The position numbers and the translations under genes are program-made. Below, one piece after another: positions 1-5,712 of a stretch of DNA of 5,712 nt. Under the pieces are notes generated by a model. It was not told the DNA's origin and ran no database searches. It worked only from the letters and a program-made list of their open reading frames with translations. The stretch is from contig JAJYKN010000114.1 of NCBI GenBank assembly GCA_021788515.1, positions 1-5,712 on the forward strand. The letters are read 5' to 3'. Position 1 is the stretch's first letter. Every line of letters begins with the position of its first letter. The DNA comes from Nitrospirota bacterium. Lineage in GTDB: Bacteria; Nitrospirota; UBA9217.

Positions 1-492
1 CGACACGGTGATTTTACCGTCAATATCGCCCTGATTCACGAGGCCAGGCCCGTTGCCGGCGTGATCTATGTTCCCGTAACGGGCGTCCTTTATTACGCCC
101 AGAAAGGCGTGGGGTCGTTCAAGGTCGAAAACGGCAAAATAACAAAGCTTCCGGTCAAAGGGGAAAAAGACCTCTTAACTGTCGTGGGAAGCCGTTCTCA
201 CGCGACGCCGGAACTCGAGCAGTATATCCAGAAAATGAAAACAAAATATGGAGAGCTTGAGGTCATCTCCTGCGGCAGCTCCCTTAAATTCTGCATGGTC
301 GCCGAAGGAAAAGCGGAAGTATACCCAAGACTCGGCCCGACCATGGAATGGGACACGGCAGCCGGCCAGATTATCGTCGAAGAGGCGGGCGGGCAGGTTC
401 TCGAGTTTGAAACGAGGACTCCGATGCTTTACAATAAGGGAAATTTATTGAATCCCTTCTTTCTGGCCGTCAGAGGCAACCGGTATGTTTAG
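1..492 (+). CDS. cysQ: 3'(2'),5'-bisphosphate nucleotidase CysQ (5' end outside window)
   Basis: Inositol-monophosphatase superfamily enzyme. CysQ removes a phosphate from 3'-phosphoadenosine 5'-phosphate (PAP), the by-product of PAPS-dependent sulfate assimilation and sulfotransfer, giving AMP; it is Mg-dependent and membrane-associated or cytosolic. The frame is open from base 1 and 163 residues are visible. The first residues, GDFTVNIALI, match the stretch just after the family's DPLDGTKEF metal motif, so about 80-90 residues, including the N-terminal metal ligands, lie upstream of the window. Visible signatures are SRSH (about 64-67), GSSLKFCMVAEG (about 92-103), YPRLGPT and the second metal motif WDTAAG (117-122; Asp118, codon 352-354), followed by EEAGG. 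The C terminus LNPFFLAVRG is typical, so the 3' end is intact. The codon at 61 is GTG for an internal Val, not a start. The TAG stop (490-492) lies inside the target-site repeat of the adjacent mobile element. A related inositol monophosphatase is less likely given the GSSLKF and YPR signatures. Confidence 0.93.
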   Translation, partial: RHGDFTVNIALIHEARPVAGVIYVPVTGVLYYAQKGVGSFKVENGKITKLPVKGEKDLLTVVGSRSHATPELEQYIQKMKTKYGELEVISCGSSLKFCMVAEGKAEVYPRLGPTMEWDTAAGQIIVEEAGGQVLEFETRTPMLYNKGNLLNPFFLAVRGNRYV

Positions 493-623
493 CAGGCTGT
501 TGAAAAACCCTTCGTTCACCCTTCGACAGGCTCAGGGCGAACGGAGGGAGCATTGAAACGATTAACTTTTATCCGTTCGTGGTGAGCCTGCCGAACCACT
601 CAAAATACTTTTTCAACAGCCTG
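493..623. mobile_element. MITE-like palindromic element with 15-bp terminal inverted repeats and TTAG duplication
   Basis: The left end CAGGCTGTTGAAAAA (493-507) is a perfect inverted copy of the right end TTTTTCAACAGCCTG (609-623). The 131-bp unit is bracketed by TTAG at 489-492 and again at 624-627, as expected of a 4-bp target-site duplication. It has no room for a transposase, so it is a non-autonomous element or a REP-like palindrome. TTAG fits the YTAR target preference known for part of the IS5 family, but assignment to that family is inference. The left TTAG copy contains the cysQ stop codon, so insertion left the protein unchanged. The element lies between the convergent 3' ends of cysQ and the histidine kinase gene and could form a stem-loop in either transcript. 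No U-run follows a compact stem, so terminator function is only possible. Confidence 0.75.
522..595. repeat. Inner inverted repeat of the MITE-like element
   Basis: The arm at 522-545 (beginning TTCGACAGGCTCAGG) pairs with 572-595 (ending GAGCCTGCCGAA) at 20 of 24 positions. The mismatches are one 3-base block and one single base, and the loop is 26 bases. A competing local hairpin is also visible: 508-517 (CCCTTCGTTC) pairs with 539-548 (GAACGGAGGG), with one G-U pair and an extra CCCT/AGGG pairing in its loop. The element is therefore a nest of at least two mutually exclusive folds inside the terminal repeats. The core resembles a widely dispersed repeat I know from Desulfobacterota and Nitrospirota genomes; copy number in this genome cannot be seen. 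Confidence 0.7.
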
Positions 624-705
624 TTAGAGAATTTTGAGCAATTGTGGAGCCGTTGTTTCCTGCGTTGCATGAGTGCAGCTGCCTGAACGTTCCCGGACAG
701 GGCAC

Positions 706-2517
706 TCACTTCTTCTCCCTCAGCTTCTTTGTTGTCCGGTAAAAATCACATTTTTCGCAGTTCTCATATTTCTGTGCAAAGGTCCCCTGCACCTTGCCTT
801 CGCAGAACGTGCCCGCCACCACCCAGCAGACGCTGCCGAAATGAGGATGGGCCGGACATTTCGCGGTTGCGTCCTTGTCCCTGCCGCACTTCATGTATTC
901 CCAGCATTTTAACTCCCCCGCCTTTTCCCCGTCCGGCTGCGGGAAATAGAGACTGAAGATGGAGCCGTGCCCTTTGACGCTCTCCGCCTTTACAAAGCCG
1001 CCATGCTCTTCAACGATCTTGCTCGTTATGGACAGGCCCAGGCCGGTGCCCTGTCCGATATTTTTCGTGGAAAAGAAGGGGTCGAAGATCAGCGGCAATT
1101 TGTCTTCATCGATCCCCATCCCTGTGTCGGACACCCTGAGGACGACATACCGTACGTCGTTCAGGTATTCGGTCTTTGCGGAAATCTTCAACTGTCCCCC
1201 GTGGGGCATTGCATCGAGGGCGTTGGTGATGAGATTGGTGAGCGCCTGCCTGAGCTGGTCTTTGTCCATCAAAACGAGGGGAAGGTCTTTTTCCATCGCG
1301 ACCTCCAGGCCGACCGATTGCTCGGTGCAGAGGGGTTCGTGGAGGCCCACGACGTCATACAAAAATTCGACGATATCGTGCTTTTCCAGATGGAGCCGGG
1401 CGTCCCGTGAAAACTTCAGTACGTCCCGCAGTATCTTCTCGAGCCGGTCGACTTCACGGACGATGATCTCCGCGCGTTCCTTCTCTTTTTCGCCCGCCGC
1501 GCCCTTGGAGAGCCTGCGCGCGAACCCTCCGATGGCGGTCAAGGGGTTCCGTATTTCGTGCGCCACATCGGCGGTCATCCTGCCCAGCGCCGCAAGCTTT
1601 TCCGCCTGGACCAGCTTGTCCTGGGATTTTTTCAATGCCTCCGTCTTTTTCTCCACCTCCCGCTCCAGGGACACTGTCCACGCTTTCATCTCTTCTCTCG
1701 CTGTTTTGAGCTCCCCGGTCATGTCATTGAAGGTATGGACGAGCCGGCCGATTTCATCCTCCGACGACGCCGTTACCCTGCGTTCGAGGTCCCCCTGCGC
1801 AACGATCTCCATGGCGTTCGAAAGGGAGGTTACGGGTTTCAGGACGAATTTGCGGAGAACAATGTACAGCATGACGGCGATCGTGGCCATGAGGGCGAGG
1901 GTAGAGACCGTGGTGTGTATCGTTTGCTCTTTCATGGCCTTGTCGACGTCGGCCAGCGACAGGTCGGATTCCAGGATGCCGAGCACCCGCTGGTCCGGGG
2001 AATGGATATGGCAGGCTGCAGCGGAGGAGCAGGAAGGCTCGTTGTTGATGGGATCGATGAACGTCAGCAGGTTTTCGCCCCCGCTGCCCTGATAGGTCGT
2101 CCATTGACGCTCTTTGAGCAGCGTTGCGGAGGGCTTTTGAAGGCCGGCGTGGCAGCCCTGGCAGGCGCGCGCGGAACGGTCGACCGTGCGCCCGATTTCC
2201 GCCCGCTTCGATGAATAATAAATCGTTCCTTTGCCGTCGAACAGCCTGATGCCCCTGATGTCCTTTGCCGATCCCAGGTCGTCTATCGTCTGCTGGATGG
2301 CCTTCCTGTTGAACGTCAGCATGTCGTAGCGCACGCTTTTTTTCACGAGCTCGGAGTAGGAGACGGCGTCTTTCACGGCTTCGTTGATGCGATTGGTCCT
2401 GTCCGTGCGGACCAGGGTATACCAGGAGACGCCCCCGCCGATGATGATGAATGAAACGAGGACGATAATGAGTTTCGCGGCAAGAGATTTCGATATGAAT
2501 GTGAGGACGTTCGTCAT
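706..2517 (-). CDS. Membrane sensor histidine kinase with heme-c sensor domain and C-terminal two-CW domain
   Basis: Two-component sensor kinase of 603 residues from ATG 2515-2517. The order is: TM1 about 12-33; an extracytoplasmic sensor about 34-201 with heme motif CQGCH (119-123) and a second motif C163-x5-C169-H170 in an NEPSC...CHIH context; TM2 about 202-221; HAMP about 222-275; coiled coil about 266-308; HisKA with phospho-acceptor His320 in HEIRNPLTAIGGF. The HATPase has N box NLITNALDA (428-436), G1 DTGMGI (464-469), F box FDPFFS (478-483) and G2 GQGTGLGLSI. A cysteine-rich tail (538-593) has Cys at 538, 544, 554, 564, 572, 587 and 590, with CW at 538 and 564: a two-CW domain. It probably senses redox state or a gas ligand through c-type heme and phosphorylates a response regulator not present here. 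An in-frame GTG at 2568 would add 17 basic residues. Neither start has a clear Shine-Dalgarno; ATG is preferred because it puts TM1 near the N terminus as in relatives. The stop is TGA at 706-708. Confidence 0.94.
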   Translation of the reverse strand: MTNVLTFISKSLAAKLIIVLVSFIIIGGGVSWYTLVRTDRTNRINEAVKDAVSYSELVKKSVRYDMLTFNRKAIQQTIDDLGSAKDIRGIRLFDGKGTIYYSSKRAEIGRTVDRSARACQGCHAGLQKPSATLLKERQWTTYQGSGGENLLTFIDPINNEPSCSSAAACHIHSPDQRVLGILESDLSLADVDKAMKEQTIHTTVSTLALMATIAVMLYIVLRKFVLKPVTSLSNAMEIVAQGDLERRVTASSEDEIGRLVHTFNDMTGELKTAREEMKAWTVSLEREVEKKTEALKKSQDKLVQAEKLAALGRMTADVAHEIRNPLTAIGGFARRLSKGAAGEKEKERAEIIVREVDRLEKILRDVLKFSRDARLHLEKHDIVEFLYDVVGLHEPLCTEQSVGLEVAMEKDLPLVLMDKDQLRQALTNLITNALDAMPHGGQLKISAKTEYLNDVRYVVLRVSDTGMGIDEDKLPLIFDPFFSTKNIGQGTGLGLSITSKIVEEHGGFVKAESVKGHGSIFSLYFPQPDGEKAGELKCWEYMKCGRDKDATAKCPAHPHFGSVCWVVAGTFCEGKVQGTFAQKYENCEKCDFYRTTKKLREKK

Positions 2518-2640
2518 GCTGGGACCACAGGCTTTCCGTCTTGCCGTATGATACCTCAATTTTCTCACGGAATCATCAGCAGAATGCCGGGCAAACCGGG
2601 CCGGATCGTGAGTGATACTTTTACGCGGGTTGTATTAATC

Positions 2641-2808
2641 TTACCGTTGCATATTTTCAGAGGCAGACATGCTTCCAGCCCTTTTAGAATGCGATGGATA
2701 TCTTGAAATCAGTATAGAACAGGAGTGCATAAAAAGTGAATTCCTGCTGTCAGCCCCAGGGATCGAATAGAGCTCGAAGTGGTATCGCTCGAAAAGCGCT
2801 TCCAGCAT
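2641..2808 (-). pseudogene. Possible small ORF or decayed gene start, 55 codons
   Basis: An ATG at 2806-2808 opens a 55-codon frame ending in TAA at 2641-2643. AAAAGG about 6-7 bases upstream of the ATG would serve as a ribosome binding site. The first 22 codons (MLEALFERYHFELYSIPGAD and on) look like real protein, with GC-rich third positions and an amphipathic start. The remainder (SLFMHSCSILISRYPSHSK...) is AT-richer and looks like translated noncoding DNA. I do not recognise the family. The simplest readings are the 5' remnant of a gene that once lay between lhr and the kinase gene, or a chance frame. A promoter-like pair falls inside it, which argues against a full-length functional product. 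Confidence 0.28.
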
Positions 2809-2816
2809 GTCTGCCT
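2661..2816. repeat. 13-bp inverted repeat in the lhr-kinase gap
   Basis: AGGCAGACATGCT (2661-2673) is the exact reverse complement of AGCATGTCTGCCT (2804-2816), with 130 bases between the arms. A nearby CTTCCAGC string occurs in direct orientation at both sites (2672-2679 and 2799-2806). The right arm covers the ATG of the 55-codon frame and the left arm lies near its end. The repeat could be the edge of a small degenerate element, a distant hairpin in the leader, or a paired binding site. No flanking target duplication was found. Confidence 0.4.
2711..2740 (-). promoter_or_regulatory. Candidate sigma70-type promoter upstream of the histidine kinase gene
   Basis: On the minus strand, TTCACT (2735-2740, 4 of 6 to the -35 consensus) is followed after 18 bases by TATACT (2711-2716, 5 of 6 to the -10 consensus). 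Transcription would begin near 2704 and give a leader of about 190 bases to ATG 2517, or about 135 bases to GTG 2568. It is the best such pair I saw in the lhr-kinase gap, but the spacing and the -35 match are ordinary, and chance occurrence in this AT-richer patch is quite possible. Confidence 0.27.
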
Positions 2817-2849
2817 TTTCTCAGACGCGTTTGTTATGCAACGATAGGG

Positions 2850-5712
2850 TTAATACTTCTTCCACAGCTCCAGCACGTTCCTCGCTTGCCGGAACCCCAG
2901 CTTTCCGAGCGCCTTGGCATAAGGGCTCTTCACAGCAGGCACTTCATTGATCGTCTCAACAGTTATCTTCTGTATTGGATTGAACTCGCGGGTAAGCAGG
3001 TCCTTGAACAGGCCGAAATAGTCGACAAGATGCGGATCGTCAGGCGGAACCATGATCTCGAGGCTTTTTCCCTGGCGCTTCGAAATCATCACGAGCCTGC
3101 TGCCGTGATACACAAGGTAATTCGAGGGGATTCGTGGCGGAAGCGCAAGAGCTGAAATGCCGAGCCCGCAGAGGGACGCAGGGTCAACTGCGTTGATCCA
3201 GAACACCCGGTCCTGCTGCAGGGGCTCCTGGAGCATGCGGAACGCTTCATGAGAGATGAATTGCGGCCCGGAAAGGCCTTCGAAGAAATAGCCTGACAGC
3301 ACCTCGCCGGAAAGCTCCATCAAGCGGAGCGACCTGAACACCGCACGCCACTGGAAAGGCGGAAGTTCGTTCGCCAGGAGGTCCCGGAAAAGCACGCCAA
3401 AGCGCTTCAAAAGCTGACGGATCCGGTCCTTCACCAGTTCCTCATCCGACAGGAGATCGCGCTCTTGCGGCAGGGGATCGATCCGGAGCCAGTTGCCTTC
3501 CAAAGGCCGGGAGACCTTCCACCGGCTGAAGCCGGACCTTCGAGAAGTGAGTCTCGCCTCGTCGCTGAACGTCTGCGCCGAGAAGCCGGTCATGGCGCCC
3601 TTTCTGATGGTGCGGAACGAATCACTCGTCACATTCCCCTTCCACGCCTCCTTCCACAAAAGCTCCGTGGCATGTACCGTATCCATGCGGGAGAACTCGG
3701 TTATGTCCAGGAAACTGTATCTCCCGCGCCGGTCCGGGATCAGGTGGTTGAGCTCTCCATCATGCTCTGTTCCGGAGGCGGGATGAAAAAGCTCCAAATC
3801 CTGGCGGAAGGCGAGGCTGATGCGCTTCTGTCCGCAGCCGAACCAGATGAGGTCGCTTTCGTGCATAAGCCTGTCCAGCCACTCGCTCTGATACGCCTGC
3901 ATGCGGCTGGGCAGGAGGCATTCCTCCCACGCATTAACAGGAGCGGGCAGTCCGAAGAGCTGCTCCAGCCTCTCCTTCAGGTCATCCACGGATTCGCCTT
4001 TCAAGATAATGCCCTGCCAGGCCGCCAGATACAGCGGAAGCTGCGAAAGCGGAAGGGGCTCGAACGCGGGCTGGCGATAGCGGCGCGTCATGCGCAGCAG
4101 GATCTCGAGGTTTCCGCTGTCGCAGATTTCGAGCGAGCTGCTCTCTTCTCCAAAGCGGTCCATGACAAGGTCCTGCGTTTCGATCAAAGGTTCGATCGCT
4201 TCATCGACCCGTTCAATGGTGATGCCGAGCAGATGAACAAGGTTTTCTTTCTCCACAGGTCCGTAAAAGGACAACCACTCCGAAAGAAAGCTTGTAAGGT
4301 CGTACTCCTCCGACGCTTGAGCTGACTCCGGGACGTCGCGCAGGAATGACAGCGCTCGCCGTTTCACGGTTTCCGCTTTTTCGTCGTCAGTCACCGGCTG
4401 GATCGATAGAACGTCGGAATGAAGCCGGAAAGCGACGACAACCTTCGGCAGCGTTTCGAGAGCGCACAAAAGCGGGTGCCTGACCCCGGGCCAACTGACC
4501 CAGAACAGTTTCCTTGTCTGGGATGCGAGCCACTCACCTGCGTCCTGTTCAAGGTCCCTCCTGATCGCGAAAGCCAGCTCCTTCCACTCCGGTTCCGGGA
4601 CGAGAAGCCGTTCCTTTATCCAATCCAGAAGTTCGACAGCTGATGCAGGCGGATACCCCGGGGCTGTACGTTTGAGTTTGCTGTCCAGAATACGGATAAG
4701 CTCAGAAGGAATCTTCGGACGGAGAAGGGACGAGAACAGAAGTTCCTTGATGAGATCAGGACGGAGCGCCGACTCTTTTGCCAGGATCGGCGTATCGTCC
4801 TCGTACATATACTTGTTCGTCTGCTTCCAGACGAGATTTCCGGCAAAAGGCGAGGCCGCCCTGGTCACCGTTTCGCTCACGCGTACCATTCCTGTCTGGA
4901 GTTCTTCGATCATCGTCTTGACGTGCTGGAGATCAAACTCGTCCTCAAGACAGGTACGCCATGTTTCGAGCAGGATCGGAAAATCTTCGTAGGAATGTAC
5001 TGCTGCAAGCAGTTCCTTGGACCTGAGCCGGATGATCCAGAGCGGCATTCTCCGCTTGAAGCCGGACTTCGGGAGCAGGAGCGCCCGCTCGGCATTCTCC
5101 CGGAACCGTGCGCCGAAAAATCCCGTCTGTTCGAGCCGTTTTCTGAGGAACGTCTCGACGTTTTCAGGGGTCAGGAAAGAAAAAAAGTCATGGACCTCGA
5201 ATTCGCGCGGCAGCATAAGCAGGATCGCATCATCGTTCCCGATAAGCTGGAGCGGCGCCCGCTTCTTCTCTTCCCAGGCCTGGGCCAGGGCAAGAGCAAA
5301 GGGCCGGTTCACCTTTCCTCCCCAGAAGGTATGCAGGATCACCTGCTTGAAATCGCCGCGGCCCCCGGGCTCCTCCACGTGCTCGATCAAAAGATGGTGA
5401 CGGTGCGGAAGGCTTGTGCCGATTGCTTCCTTTTGCAGTTTTAAAAACCCGATGAGCTCGTCTGCAGCTGCTTCTTCCATGGCATAGCGGCCAAGAAGCT
5501 CCTGCCGGAAATCAGAAGAATCGAGCGACTTGTCCGCGTGTTCGAGGAACAAACCGATCCGCTCCGAAAAATGAAAATCCCGGTCCTGCTGTTCCGCTTT
5601 CCAGAACGGGAAGATGCCCGTCGCTGAACGGACAGGCACGACTTCGACGTCGTTATGCGTGATCTTCTCGATCCGCCAGAGCTGGGTGCCGAGGGTGAAG
5701 GTCTCACCCACA
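2850..5712 (-). CDS. lhr: Lhr-family DNA helicase, C-terminal about 950 residues (5' end outside window)
   Basis: Lhr is an ATP-dependent 3'-to-5' helicase of superfamily 2 linked to DNA repair; the DEAD/DEAH motor lies upstream, beyond the window. The frame is open to the edge (the GTG at 5709-5711 is an internal Val); the stop is TAA at 2850-2852. Visible regions in order: 1-60, motor-proximal GETFTLGTQLWRIEKI and FPFWKAE; about 60-320, the DEAD/H-associated region with HTFWGGKVNRPFALALA (127-143) and SPFAGNLV...YMYEDDTP (287-308); about 470-520, a winged helix (SEWLSFYGPVEKENLVHLLG); about 530-625, AAWQGIIL...WEECLLPSRMQAY; about 780-830, WRAVFRSLRLMELSGEV then FFEGLSGPQF; about 840-875, VDPASLCGL...YLVYHGSRLVM. 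The visible length plus a motor of about 500 residues gives about 1450-1550 residues, the size of long Lhr proteins such as E. coli Lhr (1538) rather than the core-only form. The C-terminal domain resembles the AlkZ-like winged-helix family, and uracil-DNA glycosylase activity is reported for E. coli Lhr; whether it applies here is unknown. No frameshift or internal stop was seen. Confidence 0.94.
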   Translation of the reverse strand, partial: VGETFTLGTQLWRIEKITHNDVEVVPVRSATGIFPFWKAEQQDRDFHFSERIGLFLEHADKSLDSSDFRQELLGRYAMEEAAADELIGFLKLQKEAIGTSLPHRHHLLIEHVEEPGGRGDFKQVILHTFWGGKVNRPFALALAQAWEEKKRAPLQLIGNDDAILLMLPREFEVHDFFSFLTPENVETFLRKRLEQTGFFGARFRENAERALLLPKSGFKRRMPLWIIRLRSKELLAAVHSYEDFPILLETWRTCLEDEFDLQHVKTMIEELQTGMVRVSETVTRAASPFAGNLVWKQTNKYMYEDDTPILAKESALRPDLIKELLFSSLLRPKIPSELIRILDSKLKRTAPGYPPASAVELLDWIKERLLVPEPEWKELAFAIRRDLEQDAGEWLASQTRKLFWVSWPGVRHPLLCALETLPKVVVAFRLHSDVLSIQPVTDDEKAETVKRRALSFLRDVPESAQASEEYDLTSFLSEWLSFYGPVEKENLVHLLGITIERVDEAIEPLIETQDLVMDRFGEESSSLEICDSGNLEILLRMTRRYRQPAFEPLPLSQLPLYLAAWQGIILKGESVDDLKERLEQLFGLPAPVNAWEECLLPSRMQAYQSEWLDRLMHESDLIWFGCGQKRISLAFRQDLELFHPASGTEHDGELNHLIPDRRGRYSFLDITEFSRMDTVHATELLWKEAWKGNVTSDSFRTIRKGAMTGFSAQTFSDEARLTSRRSGFSRWKVSRPLEGNWLRIDPLPQERDLLSDEELVKDRIRQLLKRFGVLFRDLLANELPPFQWRAVFRSLRLMELSGEVLSGYFFEGLSGPQFISHEAFRMLQEPLQQDRVFWINAVDPASLCGLGISALALPPRIPSNYLVYHGSRLVMISKRQGKSLEIMVPPDDPHLVDYFGLFKDLLTREFNPIQKITVETINEVPAVKSPYAKALGKLGFRQARNVLELWKKY

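Noticed and set aside
671..707. Stem GAGTGC...GCACTC with inner CCTG/CAGG at the 3' end of the kinase gene, as a terminator
   Set aside because: The stem is interrupted by a 5-base bulge, overlaps the stop codon and is not followed by a U-run in the minus-strand transcript.
959..2214. Long plus-strand open frames opposite the histidine kinase gene (959-2092 and 1558-2214)
   Set aside because: They are antisense shadows of a clearly conserved kinase with all its motifs. Their translations are low-complexity, Ser/Arg-rich or without recognisable domains.
2584..2706. 40-codon plus-strand frame beginning MPGKPGRIVSD in the lhr-kinase gap
   Set aside because: No convincing ribosome binding site, no coding-like composition and no recognisable sequence.
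3465..4325. 286-codon plus-strand open frame opposite lhr
   Set aside because: It is antisense to an intact Lhr protein. The translation has no recognisable domain, and the minus frame accounts for the conservation.
4475..4487. GGTGCCTGACCCC, which resembles a dispersed REP-like motif, inside lhr
   Set aside because: It is only 13 bases, with no palindromic partner, and is read in frame as part of WPGVRHP without disturbing the protein. Chance is adequate.
1..5712. CRISPR array, tRNA or rRNA gene, phage genes, or a novel defence system
   Set aside because: No regularly spaced repeats or RNA-gene signatures were seen. The three genes belong to known families (CysQ, sensor kinase, Lhr), and their arrangement does not suggest a dedicated system.

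Overview
The window holds three protein-coding genes and a small palindromic mobile element. Two genes run off the window edges. The gene types suggest an anaerobic or redox-versatile, moderately GC-rich Gram-negative bacterium, most likely Desulfobacterota (former Deltaproteobacteria) or Nitrospirota. The evidence is a histidine kinase with c-type heme motifs in its extracytoplasmic sensor and a C-terminal two-CW domain, plus an intergenic repeat ending in CAGGCTGTTGAAAAA with a core resembling TTCGACAGGCTCAGGGCGAACGG, a sequence style I associate with those groups. This placement is inference; there is no rRNA or marker gene.

Layout. Positions 1-492 (+) are the C-terminal two thirds of a CysQ-type 3'(2'),5'-bisphosphate nucleotidase. 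Positions 493-623 are a 131-bp MITE-like element with perfect 15-bp terminal inverted repeats. It is flanked by the direct repeat TTAG, whose left copy contains the cysQ stop codon. Positions 706-2517 (-; alternative GTG start at 2568) encode a membrane histidine kinase with an extracytoplasmic heme-c sensor, HAMP, HisKA and HATPase domains and a cysteine-rich two-CW tail. Positions 2850-5712 (-) are the last 952-953 residues of a full-length-type Lhr helicase: the part of the Lhr core after the motor plus the long C-terminal domain. The helicase motor lies beyond the window. The gap between lhr and the kinase (2518/2569-2849) holds a weak promoter candidate, a 13-bp inverted repeat and a 55-codon ORF that looks like a decayed gene start.

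How they work together. I see no shared pathway. CysQ recycles PAP from sulfate assimilation, the kinase senses an extracytoplasmic (probably redox or gas) signal through heme, and Lhr is a DNA repair helicase. The kinase has no response regulator in the window and is an orphan as far as can be seen. lhr and the kinase are codirectional but about 280-330 bp apart, so they are probably not one tight operon. cysQ and the kinase converge, and the palindromic element lies between their 3' ends. I found no CRISPR array, tRNA, rRNA, phage or defence system. The most notable points are the two unusual kinase features (a CX5CH second heme motif and the two-CW tail) and the clean MITE insertion exactly at the cysQ stop codon.
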